Positions 22,443-31,723 of a stretch of DNA of 64,000 nucleotides are shown piece after piece (the stretch's first letter is position 1; the number at the start of each line of letters is the position of its first letter). The position numbers were made by a program, and so were the translations under genes. The stretch comes from Bacillota bacterium (GTDB taxonomy: Bacteria > Bacillota > Clostridia > Christensenellales > Aristaeellaceae), in the NCBI GenBank assembly GCA_023413135.1, contig JAEZQK010000088.1, positions 19,414-83,413 of the forward strand. The letters run 5' to 3'. Under the pieces are notes generated by a model. It was not told the origin of the DNA, did no database searches, and worked only from the letters and a program-made list of their open reading frames with translations.

Positions 22443-24908
22443 ATGAACAAGGAAACGATCAAAATCACCGGCATGACCTGCGCCGCCTGCGCCCAGCGTG
22501 TGGAAAAAGCGGTAGGCAAGCTGGGTGGCGTGGCAGCAGCATCGGTGAACTTTGCCACCGAGAAGCTGACGGTGGAATATGACGCCGGGGTGCTGACCGG
22601 TTCAAATATAAAGGATACCATCATCAAAACGGGTTACGGCGTGGCAGAGGAGACATCAAGCAGCAGCGTGACCATTCCTATCGGCGGCATGACCTGCGCT
22701 GCCTGCGCCCAGCGGATTGAAAAGACGCTTTCAAAGCTGGAGGGAGTACTAAGCGCAACGGTAAACTTTGCTACCGAGAAGGCCACCGTAACCTACGATA
22801 ACGGCAAGGTGCGGCTTTCCGCCATCCGCCAGAGCATTGAAAAGCTGGGCTACAAGGCGCTGAGCTCCGAAAAAAATACGGTGGATGAAGATAAGCTCCG
22901 CAAGGAAAAAGAGATCCGCATGATGTGGGTCAAGTTCATCGTATCGGCGACCTTCGGCATTCCGCTGTTATATATCGCCATGGCGCCCATGATCACCTGG
23001 GTAAACCTTCCCGTTCCCAAGTTCCTTGATCCCATGACATACCCGCTGGTGTATGCGCTGGTGGAGATCTTCCTGACCATCCCCATCGTAATCGCGGGCA
23101 ACAGGTTCTACCGGGTGGGCTTCAAGGCACTTTTAAAGCGCAGCCCCAACATGGATTCCCTGATTGCCATCGGCACCACCGCCGCCATCGGCTACAGCCT
23201 GTTTTCCACGTATCAAATCGCCATTGGCCAATTTGTCTCCGTGGATAAGCTGTATTTTGAAACGGCCGGCGTGATCATCACCCTGATCATGCTGGGCAAA
23301 ACGCTGGAGGCCGTGTCCAAGGGCAGAACGTCGGAAGCCATCAAAAAGCTGATGGGCCTGGCCCCGAAGACCGCCATTGTAATTCATGACGGCCAGGAAG
23401 TGGAAACGCCCATCGATGAAGTGGAAATTGGCGACGTCATCCTGGTAAAGCCCGGCGAAAAGATCCCCGTGGACGGCGTGGTACTGGAAGGCGCTACCAC
23501 CGTGGATGAATCGATGCTCACCGGCGAGAGCATGCCCATTGACAAGAAGGCGGGCGACAAGGTATTTGCCGCCACCATCAACGCAAACGGCGTGATCCGC
23601 TTTGAGGCGAAAAAAGTGGGGGCCGATACGGCCCTGGCCCAGATCATCAAGCTGGTGGAGGACGCCCAGGGTTCCAAGGCGCCTATCGCCAAGATGGCTG
23701 ACATCGTTTCCGGATATTTTGTGCCGGTGGTATGCCTGATTGCGCTCCTGGTCTTTGGCGCCTGGCTGGTGGGCGGTGAGTCCCTGTCGTTTGCGCTGAC
23801 AGTGTTTGTTTCCGTGCTGGTCATCGCCTGCCCCTGCGCGCTGGGCCTGGCCACGCCTACGGCCATCATGGTGGGCACGGGCAAGGGCGCGGAATACGGC
23901 ATCCTCATCAAGGGCGGCGAAGCGCTGGAAACTGCCCACAAGATCAACACCATCGTGTTTGACAAGACCGGCACCATCACCGAAGGCAAGCCCGAGGTGA
24001 CAGATATTCTCCCCGCAGGCGGCACTGCCAGGGAAAGGCTTTTGCAAGTGGCCGCTTCCGGTGAAAAAGGGTCGGAGCATCCCCTTGGCGCAGCCATCGT
24101 GCGGGGAGCCGAAAAAGAGGGCCTTACCTTCCTGCCTATTGGGCAGTTTGCGGCCATCCCCGGCCACGGCATCGAGGTCACCATTGACAACATCCAGACG
24201 CTGATCGGCAACAAAAAGCTGATGGACGAACGGGGCATCTCTTTGCAGGAACTGGAATCGGAATCCAACCGGCTGGCAGGCGAAGGCAAAACGCCCATGT
24301 ACATCGCCATGGATGGCAAGATTGCCGGCATCATTGCCGTGGCCGACGTGGTGAAGGAAAGCAGCGCCAAGGCTATTTCCAAGCTCAACGAAATGGGCAT
24401 CGAAGTGGCCATGATCACCGGCGATAACCGCAAGACCGCGGAAGCCATCGCCAAGCAGGTGGGCATTACCAGGGTATTGGCTGAAGTTCTGCCCCAGGAT
24501 AAATCCAACGAGGTGAAAAAGCTGCAGGCCGAGGGCAGAAAAGTGGCCATGGTGGGCGACGGCATCAACGACGCTCCCGCGCTGACCCAGGCCGACGTAG
24601 GCATCGCCATCGGCTCCGGTACCGATGTGGCTATGGAATCTGCCGATATCGTGCTGATGAAGAGCGACCTGATGGATGTGCCCACGGGCATCCAATTAAG
24701 CAAGAGCACCATCCGAAACATCAAGCAAAACCTGTTCTGGGCATTTGCGTACAACACGCTGGGCATCCCCGTCGCGGCAGGGCTGTTGCACCTGTTCGGC
24801 GGACCGCTGTTGAACCCCGTCATTGCGGCGGCGGCCATGGCGCTAAGCTCCGTTTCGGTACTTACCAATGCGCTGAGGCTGAAAAGATTCAAGCCCTATC
24901 ATAAATAA
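22443..24908 (+). CDS. copA: Copper-exporting P1B-type ATPase
   Basis: 821 residues with every expected element. Two HMA domains carry GMTCAACAQR (about 10-19 and 82-91), followed by eight membrane helices. The actuator motif is TGES (360-363), the transport site CPC (463-465), phosphorylation motif DKTGT (507-511), HP motif SEHP (544-547) and hinge GDGIND (705-710). Copper-entry residues YN (770-771) and the Met/SerSer of helix 8 are present. It pumps Cu(I) out of the cytosol. It is under the CsoR operator at 21329 and followed by a lipoprotein and CopZ. It is the reference against which the shortened homologue at 17101 can be judged. Confidence 0.97.
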   Translation: MNKETIKITGMTCAACAQRVEKAVGKLGGVAAASVNFATEKLTVEYDAGVLTGSNIKDTIIKTGYGVAEETSSSSVTIPIGGMTCAACAQRIEKTLSKLEGVLSATVNFATEKATVTYDNGKVRLSAIRQSIEKLGYKALSSEKNTVDEDKLRKEKEIRMMWVKFIVSATFGIPLLYIAMAPMITWVNLPVPKFLDPMTYPLVYALVEIFLTIPIVIAGNRFYRVGFKALLKRSPNMDSLIAIGTTAAIGYSLFSTYQIAIGQFVSVDKLYFETAGVIITLIMLGKTLEAVSKGRTSEAIKKLMGLAPKTAIVIHDGQEVETPIDEVEIGDVILVKPGEKIPVDGVVLEGATTVDESMLTGESMPIDKKAGDKVFAATINANGVIRFEAKKVGADTALAQIIKLVEDAQGSKAPIAKMADIVSGYFVPVVCLIALLVFGAWLVGGESLSFALTVFVSVLVIACPCALGLATPTAIMVGTGKGAEYGILIKGGEALETAHKINTIVFDKTGTITEGKPEVTDILPAGGTARERLLQVAASGEKGSEHPLGAAIVRGAEKEGLTFLPIGQFAAIPGHGIEVTIDNIQTLIGNKKLMDERGISLQELESESNRLAGEGKTPMYIAMDGKIAGIIAVADVVKESSAKAISKLNEMGIEVAMITGDNRKTAEAIAKQVGITRVLAEVLPQDKSNEVKKLQAEGRKVAMVGDGINDAPALTQADVGIAIGSGTDVAMESADIVLMKSDLMDVPTGIQLSKSTIRNIKQNLFWAFAYNTLGIPVAAGLLHLFGGPLLNPVIAAAAMALSSVSVLTNALRLKRFKPYHK

Positions 24909-24951
24909 GCCATCAGAAATCATTCGTGAAAGAAAAGGACGGTAACTGGAT

Positions 24952-25626
24952 ATGGTAAAAAAGCTTACATTGGTGGCGCTTATCCTGGCTGGTCTGTTCA
25001 TTCTCTCCTCCTGCACCTCACTGGATGTGGTGGGTACGGAATCTGTCAACTCCTTTGAAAAGATGCTGGGAGCTACTACAAGCCTGGTATCGAAAGATGA
25101 AATGAATGGCGGCTGGTCATTAAAAGCACCGGACGGCAGCGTACGGTTCATTTGGAGTTGGGACTACAGCAAGAGCCCCATTCATGACGTGATGCTGGAG
25201 CTGGACGCGACGCCCTTTGTGAACGCCGGGCTGGACGTTAATAAGCTTCCCGCCGGCATGGCTTATGACAACATGCTCATGGTGGGCACGAAGCTTGGAA
25301 CGCAGGCCATTACCTACAGCGGTGAGGCGACACCACTTGCGTCCTTCAAGAAAATCGTGGAGATCAAGCGGGATGCTGTCAAGTACCACGCCGCCCTGGA
25401 TCATTACGGGGTGGACCTGGGCAACGGGAACGCCTTTGAGTGGGCGAAGGATATGAGTACCAACGACAAGGACATCGTGTTCGTTCTGGATCCCAAGGTG
25501 TTCATCGATGCCGGCGTCGATCCTGCTAAAGTGGAAGGTTGGGTATTCGCAAAGGTCAGTACCATGGACGCCAACAACAAGCCCATCGAGGTGGACAAAT
25601 TCCTGAAACCCTTCAGCTTGCAGTAA
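24952..25626 (+). CDS. Lipoprotein of unknown function in the copper operon
   Basis: 224 residues. The lipobox LSSC (cysteine at 20) follows a short signal, so it is a membrane-tethered extracellular lipoprotein. The mature part (SLDVVGTESVNSFEKMLGAT..., GSVRFIWSWDYSKSPIHDVM) has no cysteine pair or Met cluster, and I do not recognise a family. It lies 43 bases after copA and about 20 bases before copZ, so it is almost certainly co-transcribed. A role in handling exported copper at the outer face is inferred from position only. Confidence 0.75.
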   Translation: MVKKLTLVALILAGLFILSSCTSLDVVGTESVNSFEKMLGATTSLVSKDEMNGGWSLKAPDGSVRFIWSWDYSKSPIHDVMLELDATPFVNAGLDVNKLPAGMAYDNMLMVGTKLGTQAITYSGEATPLASFKKIVEIKRDAVKYHAALDHYGVDLGNGNAFEWAKDMSTNDKDIVFVLDPKVFIDAGVDPAKVEGWVFAKVSTMDANNKPIEVDKFLKPFSLQ

Positions 25627-25645
25627 GTAACAGGAGGAAACAAAC

Positions 25646-25852
25646 ATGGAAACGGTTCTTTTGAAAGTGGAAGGCATGTCCTGCTCCCATTGCGAAAAGG
25701 CGGTCAAACAGGCCGTGGGGGCGCTGGCCGGCGTGAAGAGCGTCGCGGTAAGCTTGAATGACAAGACTGTGACCGTGGAGCATGACCCAGGCAAGGCGAC
25801 TTTGGAGCAAATCAAGCATGAGATCGAAGACCAGGGGTATGAAGTAAAATAG
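25646..25852 (+). CDS. copZ: Copper chaperone
   Basis: 68 residues, a single HMA ferredoxin-like domain with the Cu(I) site GMSCSHCEKAV and the pattern LAGVKSVAVSLNDKTVTVEHD. It is cytosolic and delivers Cu(I) to the HMA domains of CopA and to CsoR. The ribosome site is AGGAGG. Last gene of the csoR-2/copA operon, followed by a GC-rich hairpin. Confidence 0.95.
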   Translation: METVLLKVEGMSCSHCEKAVKQAVGALAGVKSVAVSLNDKTVTVEHDPGKATLEQIKHEIEDQGYEVK

Positions 25853-25865
25853 AGGTAGACCAGAT

Positions 25866-25890
25866 CAGTCCCCTGCCTGGCAGGGGACTG
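25866..25890 (+). terminator. GC-rich hairpin after copZ
   Basis: A perfect 11-bp stem (CAGTCCCCTGC/GCAGGGGACTG) with a CTG loop. It is followed by ATTAACAATT rather than a T-run, so termination may be partial. Confidence 0.6.
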
Positions 25891-25943
25891 ATTAACAATT
25901 GGCGGATATTTTGAAAAAGCGATGTTATCATGAACCTAAACAG

Positions 25944-26066
25944 GCGGGCGATTGATAATCGCCCCTACGGCTGCAAAGAGGAATTGGCTTTTCTATCGGT
26001 TCCCAAATGCCCGGCAGAGGCGACAACAAACCCATGCAGGTGTAGGGGCGATTATTAATCGCCCGC
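25944..26066. repeat. Complete 123-bp bimodular REP-like element
   Basis: Two inverted copies of the hairpin GGGCGATT-N3-AATCGCCC (25944-25968 and 26042-26066), each with a GTAG foot facing inward, flank a 73-bp core. The core shares AATTGGCTTT and a CAACAAAC-type stretch with the elements beside the RAYT gene. Loops differ (GAT versus ATT) while the stems are invariant. Confidence 0.85.
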
Positions 26067-26140
26067 AGAGCATCGGTTACCGTTAGGCCGGAGAAAGGTA
26101 TTCACATCCGGTATATAGGGAAACCGTGCGGGATCGAAAA

Positions 26141-26160
26141 AATGACAACGTCATTTTTTT
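26141..26160 (+). terminator. Short hairpin with T-run in front of the histidine kinase
   Basis: AATGAC/GTCATT with an AAC loop followed by seven T. It lies a few bases upstream of the kinase ribosome site and could attenuate read-through from the copper operon. Confidence 0.45.
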
Positions 26161-26182
26161 GAATGTGAGGAGGGCGCAGGGC

Positions 26183-27577
26183 TTGAAACACAATTTAAAA
26201 ACACGGCTGTTTTCCGCCTTTGCGCTGGTCGTATTGGTAACGGTGGGGCTCATCAGTTTTCTGGCCAACGTGCTGATCGAGAACCGCTTTACATCCTATA
26301 TAGCCCGGCGGCAGGAGCAGAAAACACAGGAGATCACAACCATCATCAGCCAGCAGTACGTAAGCCGTACAGGCACGTGGGACGTACCGGCCATCCATGC
26401 ATTGGGCATGTCCGTACTGTACGACGGCTATGTCATCAAGGTTTACGATGCGGACAACCGTGTTCTGTGGGATGCCCAGGCCCATGAAATGGGTCTGTGC
26501 GCCAAGATTATGGATGAAATATTTATGCGGATGGCAAAGAAGTATCCTCAAATGAAGGGCGGCTTCTCCTCCAAGGTGCTTCCCATGACAAGGGATGGAC
26601 AAGCGCTGGGTACGGCCAGCATCATGTACTATGGGCCGTTTTTCCTGACCGAAGAGGACGATTTGTTTTTGAGCGCCCTCAATATTGTTTTGCTGGGCGT
26701 GGGCGCACTTTCCCTTTTGGTGGCGGCCGCTGTTGGGATCGTGCTGGCCAAACGCTTAAGCCAGCCCATTTTGAAGACCGCGGATGCGGCAAAGCAGATA
26801 TCGGATGGGCACTATGGCGTACGCATCCGGGAAAAGGCCAACACCCGGGAGCTTCACCTGCTCATGTCCTCCATCAATCACCTGGCCGGCGTGCTGCAAA
26901 GGCAGGGCAGCCTTCGCAAGAAGCTGACGGAGGACATTTCCCACGAGCTGCGCACCCCTATTTCCGTTGTGCAATTGCACATGGATGCCATGATCGACGG
27001 CGTATGGGACCTGTCGGTGGATAAGCTGAAAACCATCAGGGACGAAATGGACCGCATGGAAAAGCTGGTGGGGGACATCGCGAACTTAAGCGAGGCGGAG
27101 CAGGAAGATTTGAAGCTTGCAAAAACACAGGTCGATATCATGGAGCTTGCGCAAAAGGCGGCGGATTCTTTTGCGGCGGAAATCAAAAGCAAGGATCTGC
27201 ATGTGAATGTCCTTGGCCGCCAGGTTGTGATTCTTGCGGATAAGGACAGGATCAGCCAGGTGCTGTGGAACCTTTTATCCAACGCCATCAAATATACGGA
27301 AACAGGCGGGCATATCACCATGGAGGTGCTGGAAACGGAGGGGAGCGCAGTGCTGAGAGTATCGGATAACGGCATCGGAATCGCCAAGGAGGAAGTGCCG
27401 TTCATCTTTGAGCGCTTTTACCGCACCGACAGGTCCAGAAGCCGCAATACAGGTGGCGCCGGCATCGGTCTTGCCATCGTAAAATCCATCGTGGAGGCCC
27501 ATGATGGTGTTGTCACCGTGGAAAGCGAGCCGGGCAAAGGAAGCTGCTTTGAGGTTGTTCTGCCCAAATCAAACTGA
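26183..27577 (+). CDS. Sensor histidine kinase, HAMP-containing, no adjacent response regulator
   Basis: About 464 residues from TTG 26183, which has AGGAGGG eight bases upstream; the ATG at 26126 has no ribosome site. Helix one (LFSAFALVVLVTVGLISFLANVL), an extracellular domain of about 140 residues, helix two (LSALNIVLLGVGALSLLVAAAVGIVL), a HAMP region, then the H-box ISHELRTPISVVQLH, the N-box LWNLLSNAIKY and the ATP lid DNGIGIAKEEVPFIFERFYR...GAGIGLAI. All catalytic elements are intact. Kinases of this type usually follow an OmpR-type regulator; here only a REP-like element lies upstream. Its signal is unknown; envelope or copper stress is possible from position. Confidence 0.88.
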   Translation: MKHNLKTRLFSAFALVVLVTVGLISFLANVLIENRFTSYIARRQEQKTQEITTIISQQYVSRTGTWDVPAIHALGMSVLYDGYVIKVYDADNRVLWDAQAHEMGLCAKIMDEIFMRMAKKYPQMKGGFSSKVLPMTRDGQALGTASIMYYGPFFLTEEDDLFLSALNIVLLGVGALSLLVAAAVGIVLAKRLSQPILKTADAAKQISDGHYGVRIREKANTRELHLLMSSINHLAGVLQRQGSLRKKLTEDISHELRTPISVVQLHMDAMIDGVWDLSVDKLKTIRDEMDRMEKLVGDIANLSEAEQEDLKLAKTQVDIMELAQKAADSFAAEIKSKDLHVNVLGRQVVILADKDRISQVLWNLLSNAIKYTETGGHITMEVLETEGSAVLRVSDNGIGIAKEEVPFIFERFYRTDRSRSRNTGGAGIGLAIVKSIVEAHDGVVTVESEPGKGSCFEVVLPKSN

Positions 27578-27618
27578 GGAGTCTAAACAGCATTTCATAA
27601 GCATAATCGAAGGAACAT

Positions 27619-28512
27619 TTGAATAAATTTCCATGGTATGCCATGCGTATTGCCGGCACAATGCGAAGCGCTTTTATGCGGGCGGGGAGTGATTCGGTGG
27701 AGAAAACGGCAAGCGGCGTATACGATCGCATCGACAATGATTACTACAATGCGGCCGGAGACGGGTGGTGGCAGCCGGGCTCCCCGCTTTACCTGATACA
27801 ATCCTCGGTAAACCCTGCGCGGATCGGGTATTTCATAAGAAAATTGATCACCGGGCGGCACATGATCCCCCAGGGAAAGTCGGTTCTGGAAGTCGGCTGC
27901 GGGGGCGGCTTTTTGTGCGAAGAAATGGCGCGCCTGGGTTTTGATGTGACCGGGATCGATCCATCCGGGCGGTCCATCCAAGCCGCTGCCGGCCATGCAA
28001 AGACAAGCGGCCTGGACATTCGGTATGAAAAAGGAATAGGCGAAGCAATCCCTTACCCGGATCATTCTTTTGACGTCGTTTTTTGCTGCGATGTGCTGGA
28101 GCACGTGCGCGATGTGCCGAAGGTCATTTCGCAGATTTCCCGTGTTTTAAAGCCGGGGGGATACTTTTGCTACGACACGTTCAACCGCACGCTCCTTAGC
28201 AAATGGGTGGCGATCAACATATCGCAAAACTGGAAACGGTGGGCCTTTGCCCCGCCCGGCCTTCATGTTTGGGAGATGTTTTTGAAGCCGGAGGAACTGC
28301 AGAAAATCCTTGCGTCAAACAATCTTGCCTTTTGCGAGCACGTTGGGCTCATGCCCAACGCTTCGTTTCCAACATTGCTTAAAACACTGCGCAAAAGGGT
28401 CAGGGGATTGATTTCCTATCAGGAGCTTGGGCAAAAGCTGTTTCTTCAGGAAAGCAGGCATACGTGCCTGATGTATATGGGATATGCGGTCAAACCTTAC
28501 GTAAAGGGATAG
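27619..28512 (+). CDS. SAM-dependent methyltransferase, UbiG-like
   Basis: 297 residues from a TTG start behind AAGGAAC. The class I fold is clear: motif I VLEVGCGGGFLCEEMARLG (about residue 88 onward), the acidic residue in VTGIDPSG, and FDVVFCCDVLEHV. The sequence from DRIDNDYYNAAGDGWWQPGS resembles the N-terminus of UbiG/O-methyltransferase relatives. A clostridial anaerobe is unlikely to make ubiquinone, so the substrate is another lipid or secondary metabolite. It is followed by an FAD/Fe-S oxidase (33 bp gap) and a reductase (8 bp overlap), suggesting a three-enzyme pathway. Confidence 0.8.
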   Translation: MNKFPWYAMRIAGTMRSAFMRAGSDSVEKTASGVYDRIDNDYYNAAGDGWWQPGSPLYLIQSSVNPARIGYFIRKLITGRHMIPQGKSVLEVGCGGGFLCEEMARLGFDVTGIDPSGRSIQAAAGHAKTSGLDIRYEKGIGEAIPYPDHSFDVVFCCDVLEHVRDVPKVISQISRVLKPGGYFCYDTFNRTLLSKWVAINISQNWKRWAFAPPGLHVWEMFLKPEELQKILASNNLAFCEHVGLMPNASFPTLLKTLRKRVRGLISYQELGQKLFLQESRHTCLMYMGYAVKPYVKG

Positions 28513-28545
28513 GGGATACGCAGATGCCAAAGGAGGGGATTCGGT

Positions 28546-30420
28546 ATGAAAGAGCCTGCGGCGCCTGAAAAGGAAGAAACCACAAACGATGCGCTTAAAA
28601 TGGCAGGGAATTGCAGGCACTGTGCCATGTGCAAGGTGGATTTTCTGGGAAGCGGCATATGCGCATCCGGGCGGCAAAAGCAGTATGTCAGCTTCTATCC
28701 CGAAGGCAGAATGGACCTGTACGCGGCGCTTATAAATCATACCGTTCCCATCACCGAAAAATGCCTTGAAATCGCGGAAAGCTGCGATCTTTGCGGCAAG
28801 TGTGATTATCAATGCTACTTTGTTCATGAGCTGCGCCCTTCAAAAGTCATGAAAGCGCTAAAGGACCATGTGGACGCTTATGTAATAAGCGGCGGTGAAA
28901 TCGTTCATACGAAGGAGGATGCTGTCCTTACCGACCTTCAAGAGATCGTCGGCGGCTTCTGGGCCACCAATGACCCGGCGATTCGGATCGCCTATCATCA
29001 CGACCTTTGCCCCCATACGGAATTTAAGATGCCGCAATACGTTGTCATGCCGGGAACCAGGGAAGAGGTATCCGAAGTCATCAAGCTGCTCAACTGTGAG
29101 GGGATACCCTACGTGGTGCGGGGCAACGGCGCATCCAGCCACGGGCTGGTATTCACGGATGGCGCGGTTCTGGACCTTGCGCGCATGAAGGCCATTGATT
29201 TTGAGGAAAAGAACTGGTGTGTAAAAGTGGGGCCGGGGGTTTCCGCCTTCCAGCTTCAGCGGGCAGCATCCAAGCGGGGGCTTAGGGTCATCACCGCCGA
29301 GCCGGCGGCCCTTGTATGCGCCAATATCATGACATCCGGCCTGCTTTCCACATTTTCCACCGCGTACGGCGTATCGGCCGATCATATCGTCAATGCGGAA
29401 TTTGTGGCAAAGAACGGCTCTTTTTTCACGCTGAACGATCTGTACGCCCCCAATCTTTTTTCGTATCAGAATTCCCTTCGTGAACAGGATGCGTTTGCCG
29501 TATGCGTGTCGGCAACCGTGAAGCTTCATCCCGTTGCAAAGGATGAAGAAGGGGTGCTGATCCCATTTAATGCCTTTGAAAAGGCGCTGGATTTTGCAAG
29601 GGAATGCGCCCTTCGGCGTATCGGCCTTGCCATTGGAATCCTTGGCATCGACTTTATATCCACCTTTATTGCTCCCACCAAAAAGCTGGCCTGTGAGGCA
29701 AGGGATGCTTTTTTGAATAAGCTTCAAATGCCCTACCTTGTGCTGTTTATCGGGGATGCTTACGCGCTGGGGGCTATACGGCAAATGGGGCTGCCATTGA
29801 TCGGCCCCCCATTATTTCGGTCCCTTTCCCTGGGCTTGCCCTCGCTCCGCTCCGCCGGCTGGCTGGATATACTGAGTGGTTTCATGAGCGATGAGCCGTA
29901 TTCCTATCTTCACATCCGGCAATTTGAGGAACTGGCAGAAGTGGCGCTTGATCCCTCCCCCGAACAGATCGCCAGGGAAGTGGATGAGGACCTTCGTCCC
30001 TTTTTTGAGAAGCTGTACGCAAGGCCGGAGATGACGGACCTGAACTTTTTGAATACATTCAGAATACAAAGCTCCCGGTACGTAAGGGAAAAACCTTGCG
30101 TGGCGCTGGTGTGCTACCTTCCCATGGACGGCGAATTGATCCTGGAAATCCGGCAGGGGCTATTTGATATTGCCGAAAGGTTGGGTCTAAATAGCGGCTT
30201 TGGGTTCCTGACGCCCATCGACGGCGGGAAACGATGCATCTTTGAGTATGATTACTACTTCGATCACAACGATCCCAAGGATGTATTAAGGATAAGGCAG
30301 GCAACGCATGAGGCCGGCGCATTGCTGGATACATATTGCCAGAAAACAGGCACCGTAAGGCAGGTACGGTATATCGCAAATAGGGGATGCTGCAGGAAGG
30401 AGAACCTGTTGTATGTGTAA
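28546..30420 (+). CDS. Fused Fe-S/FAD-binding oxidoreductase (GlcD/AGPS superfamily)
   Basis: 624 residues. The N-terminus carries Fe-S cysteines: C23, C26, C29 and C39, then the classic CxxCxxCxxxC at C80, C83, C86 and C90 (CDLCGKCDYQC). A PCMH-type FAD-binding domain follows (YVVMPGTREEVSEVIKLL, VVRGNGASSHGLVF, VKVGPGVSAFQLQRAA). The C-terminal half is a FAD-linked oxidase cap with an extra CC pair near the end (NRGCCRKENLL). Relatives oxidise 2-hydroxyacids or, in alkyl-DHAP synthase, form ether lipids. The Fe-S domain suggests electron exchange with a ferredoxin. Substrate unknown. It overlaps the following reductase gene by 8 bases. Confidence 0.8.
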   Translation: MKEPAAPEKEETTNDALKMAGNCRHCAMCKVDFLGSGICASGRQKQYVSFYPEGRMDLYAALINHTVPITEKCLEIAESCDLCGKCDYQCYFVHELRPSKVMKALKDHVDAYVISGGEIVHTKEDAVLTDLQEIVGGFWATNDPAIRIAYHHDLCPHTEFKMPQYVVMPGTREEVSEVIKLLNCEGIPYVVRGNGASSHGLVFTDGAVLDLARMKAIDFEEKNWCVKVGPGVSAFQLQRAASKRGLRVITAEPAALVCANIMTSGLLSTFSTAYGVSADHIVNAEFVAKNGSFFTLNDLYAPNLFSYQNSLREQDAFAVCVSATVKLHPVAKDEEGVLIPFNAFEKALDFARECALRRIGLAIGILGIDFISTFIAPTKKLACEARDAFLNKLQMPYLVLFIGDAYALGAIRQMGLPLIGPPLFRSLSLGLPSLRSAGWLDILSGFMSDEPYSYLHIRQFEELAEVALDPSPEQIAREVDEDLRPFFEKLYARPEMTDLNFLNTFRIQSSRYVREKPCVALVCYLPMDGELILEIRQGLFDIAERLGLNSGFGFLTPIDGGKRCIFEYDYYFDHNDPKDVLRIRQATHEAGALLDTYCQKTGTVRQVRYIANRGCCRKENLLYV

Positions 30421-31579
30421 TAACACTGTTGTCCTGACCGGTGCCACGGGATTCCTGGGCGCGTTTTTGATGGCAGGCCTTCTGGAGCGAGGATACCATG
30501 TTACGGTATTGGGGCGTTCATCCAGGGAAAGCAGCCTGGCATCAAGGCTGAAGGCAATTGTACGCTGGCTGGATGTTGATACAAAGGGGCGGCTGTACAG
30601 CATAGAAGCCGACTTTTCCAAAAAGCAAATGGGCCTTGACGGCTTGGAATACAGCCGGCTTTGCGCAAATGCGGATCAAATCATCCACTGTGCCTCGGAT
30701 ACCAGCTTTTCCCAGGGCAACAGGGAACGCGTGATGGCAGCCAATGTGGGCAACCTGTCGGTCCTTCTTGATTTTGCTGCCGATTCCAGGGCCAGGCGCC
30801 TTCATTATGTCAGCACGGCCTATGTTTCCGGCCGGTGCAGCGGCCTGTGCATGGAGGCACCGGTTGCACCCTTAAACTTTACCAACGTGTACGAGGAAAG
30901 CAAAGCCATGGCCGAGGGAATCGTCAGGCTGCGTTGCGAAAGTATCGGCCTGCCTCTCGTCCTACTACGCCCATCGATCGTATACGGCCATTCCATGACG
31001 GGCAAATCCCTTAAATTCAATGCATTGTACTATGCCTTGAAATCGCTTTTGATGGTGCGGGACATCTTTGTAAAGGACATCCTGGAGCAGGGGGGGAAGC
31101 GGTCCCAAAAGTGGGGGTTCAGCCTTTTGGACGACGGCACGCTGCACATGCCGCTGAACGTTTACATGCCCGGCAATGGCAGCGTGAACCTGATATCCGT
31201 AGACCATTTTGTGGACGCCACCCTGTGCATCATTAAGCATCCGCAATCGGAAGGCATCTATCACATCACCTGTGACGATCCGCCGGAGATTTCGGCGCTG
31301 ATGGAGTATGGCCAGCGGTTTGCAAAAGTCTCGGGCCTTAAGGCACTGTGGAACGGGGCGGGTAAAAACGCTTTATCAAATCCCGCCGAGGAGATGTTCG
31401 ACCGGCTCATGGAGCCATACCGCCCTTATTTTTCCGACGGAAGGATATTTGACCGCAGCCGTACAAAGATGATCACAAATGGGCTTGCCACGCCGCCCCT
31501 TACCTATGACATATTTGAACGCTGCATGGCCTATGCCCTTACGTGCGACTGGGGCAGGGCGGAGGGTTTTCCAAGGTAA
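30413..31579 (+). CDS. NAD(P)-dependent reductase of the thioester-reductase/fatty-acyl-CoA-reductase SDR type
   Basis: 388 residues. The nucleotide site is TGATGFLGAFLMAGLLERGY (from about residue 9). The active pair is Tyr/Lys in NVYEESKAMAE, and the substrate-side motif LRPSIVYGHSMTGKS is typical of the extended SDRs that reduce carrier- or CoA-bound acids (NAD_binding_4). It is translationally coupled to the FAD oxidase (ATGTGTAA overlap). With the methyltransferase this makes a compact module; an acyl or polyketide-like thioester substrate is a reasonable guess but not shown. Confidence 0.78.
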   Translation: MCNNTVVLTGATGFLGAFLMAGLLERGYHVTVLGRSSRESSLASRLKAIVRWLDVDTKGRLYSIEADFSKKQMGLDGLEYSRLCANADQIIHCASDTSFSQGNRERVMAANVGNLSVLLDFAADSRARRLHYVSTAYVSGRCSGLCMEAPVAPLNFTNVYEESKAMAEGIVRLRCESIGLPLVLLRPSIVYGHSMTGKSLKFNALYYALKSLLMVRDIFVKDILEQGGKRSQKWGFSLLDDGTLHMPLNVYMPGNGSVNLISVDHFVDATLCIIKHPQSEGIYHITCDDPPEISALMEYGQRFAKVSGLKALWNGAGKNALSNPAEEMFDRLMEPYRPYFSDGRIFDRSRTKMITNGLATPPLTYDIFERCMAYALTCDWGRAEGFPR

Positions 31580-31723
31580 ACCCATGATGCATCAGCCAGG
31601 GCAGTCTCATTTTATATTTATGATGAAAGAGAGGATGCATCCGAAGGTTCAGGGTTCCGAAACCAGCTTCTCTGCCGGAGGTCGTGGTTGCTTGGCAAAT
31701 CCATTCATCTTTGCCTGAACGGC

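Noticed and set aside
22850..24892. Long open frames of 502 and 520 codons on the strand opposite copA
   Set aside because: They mirror the codon bias of copA, have no ribosome sites or family motifs, and copA is complete and unquestionable.
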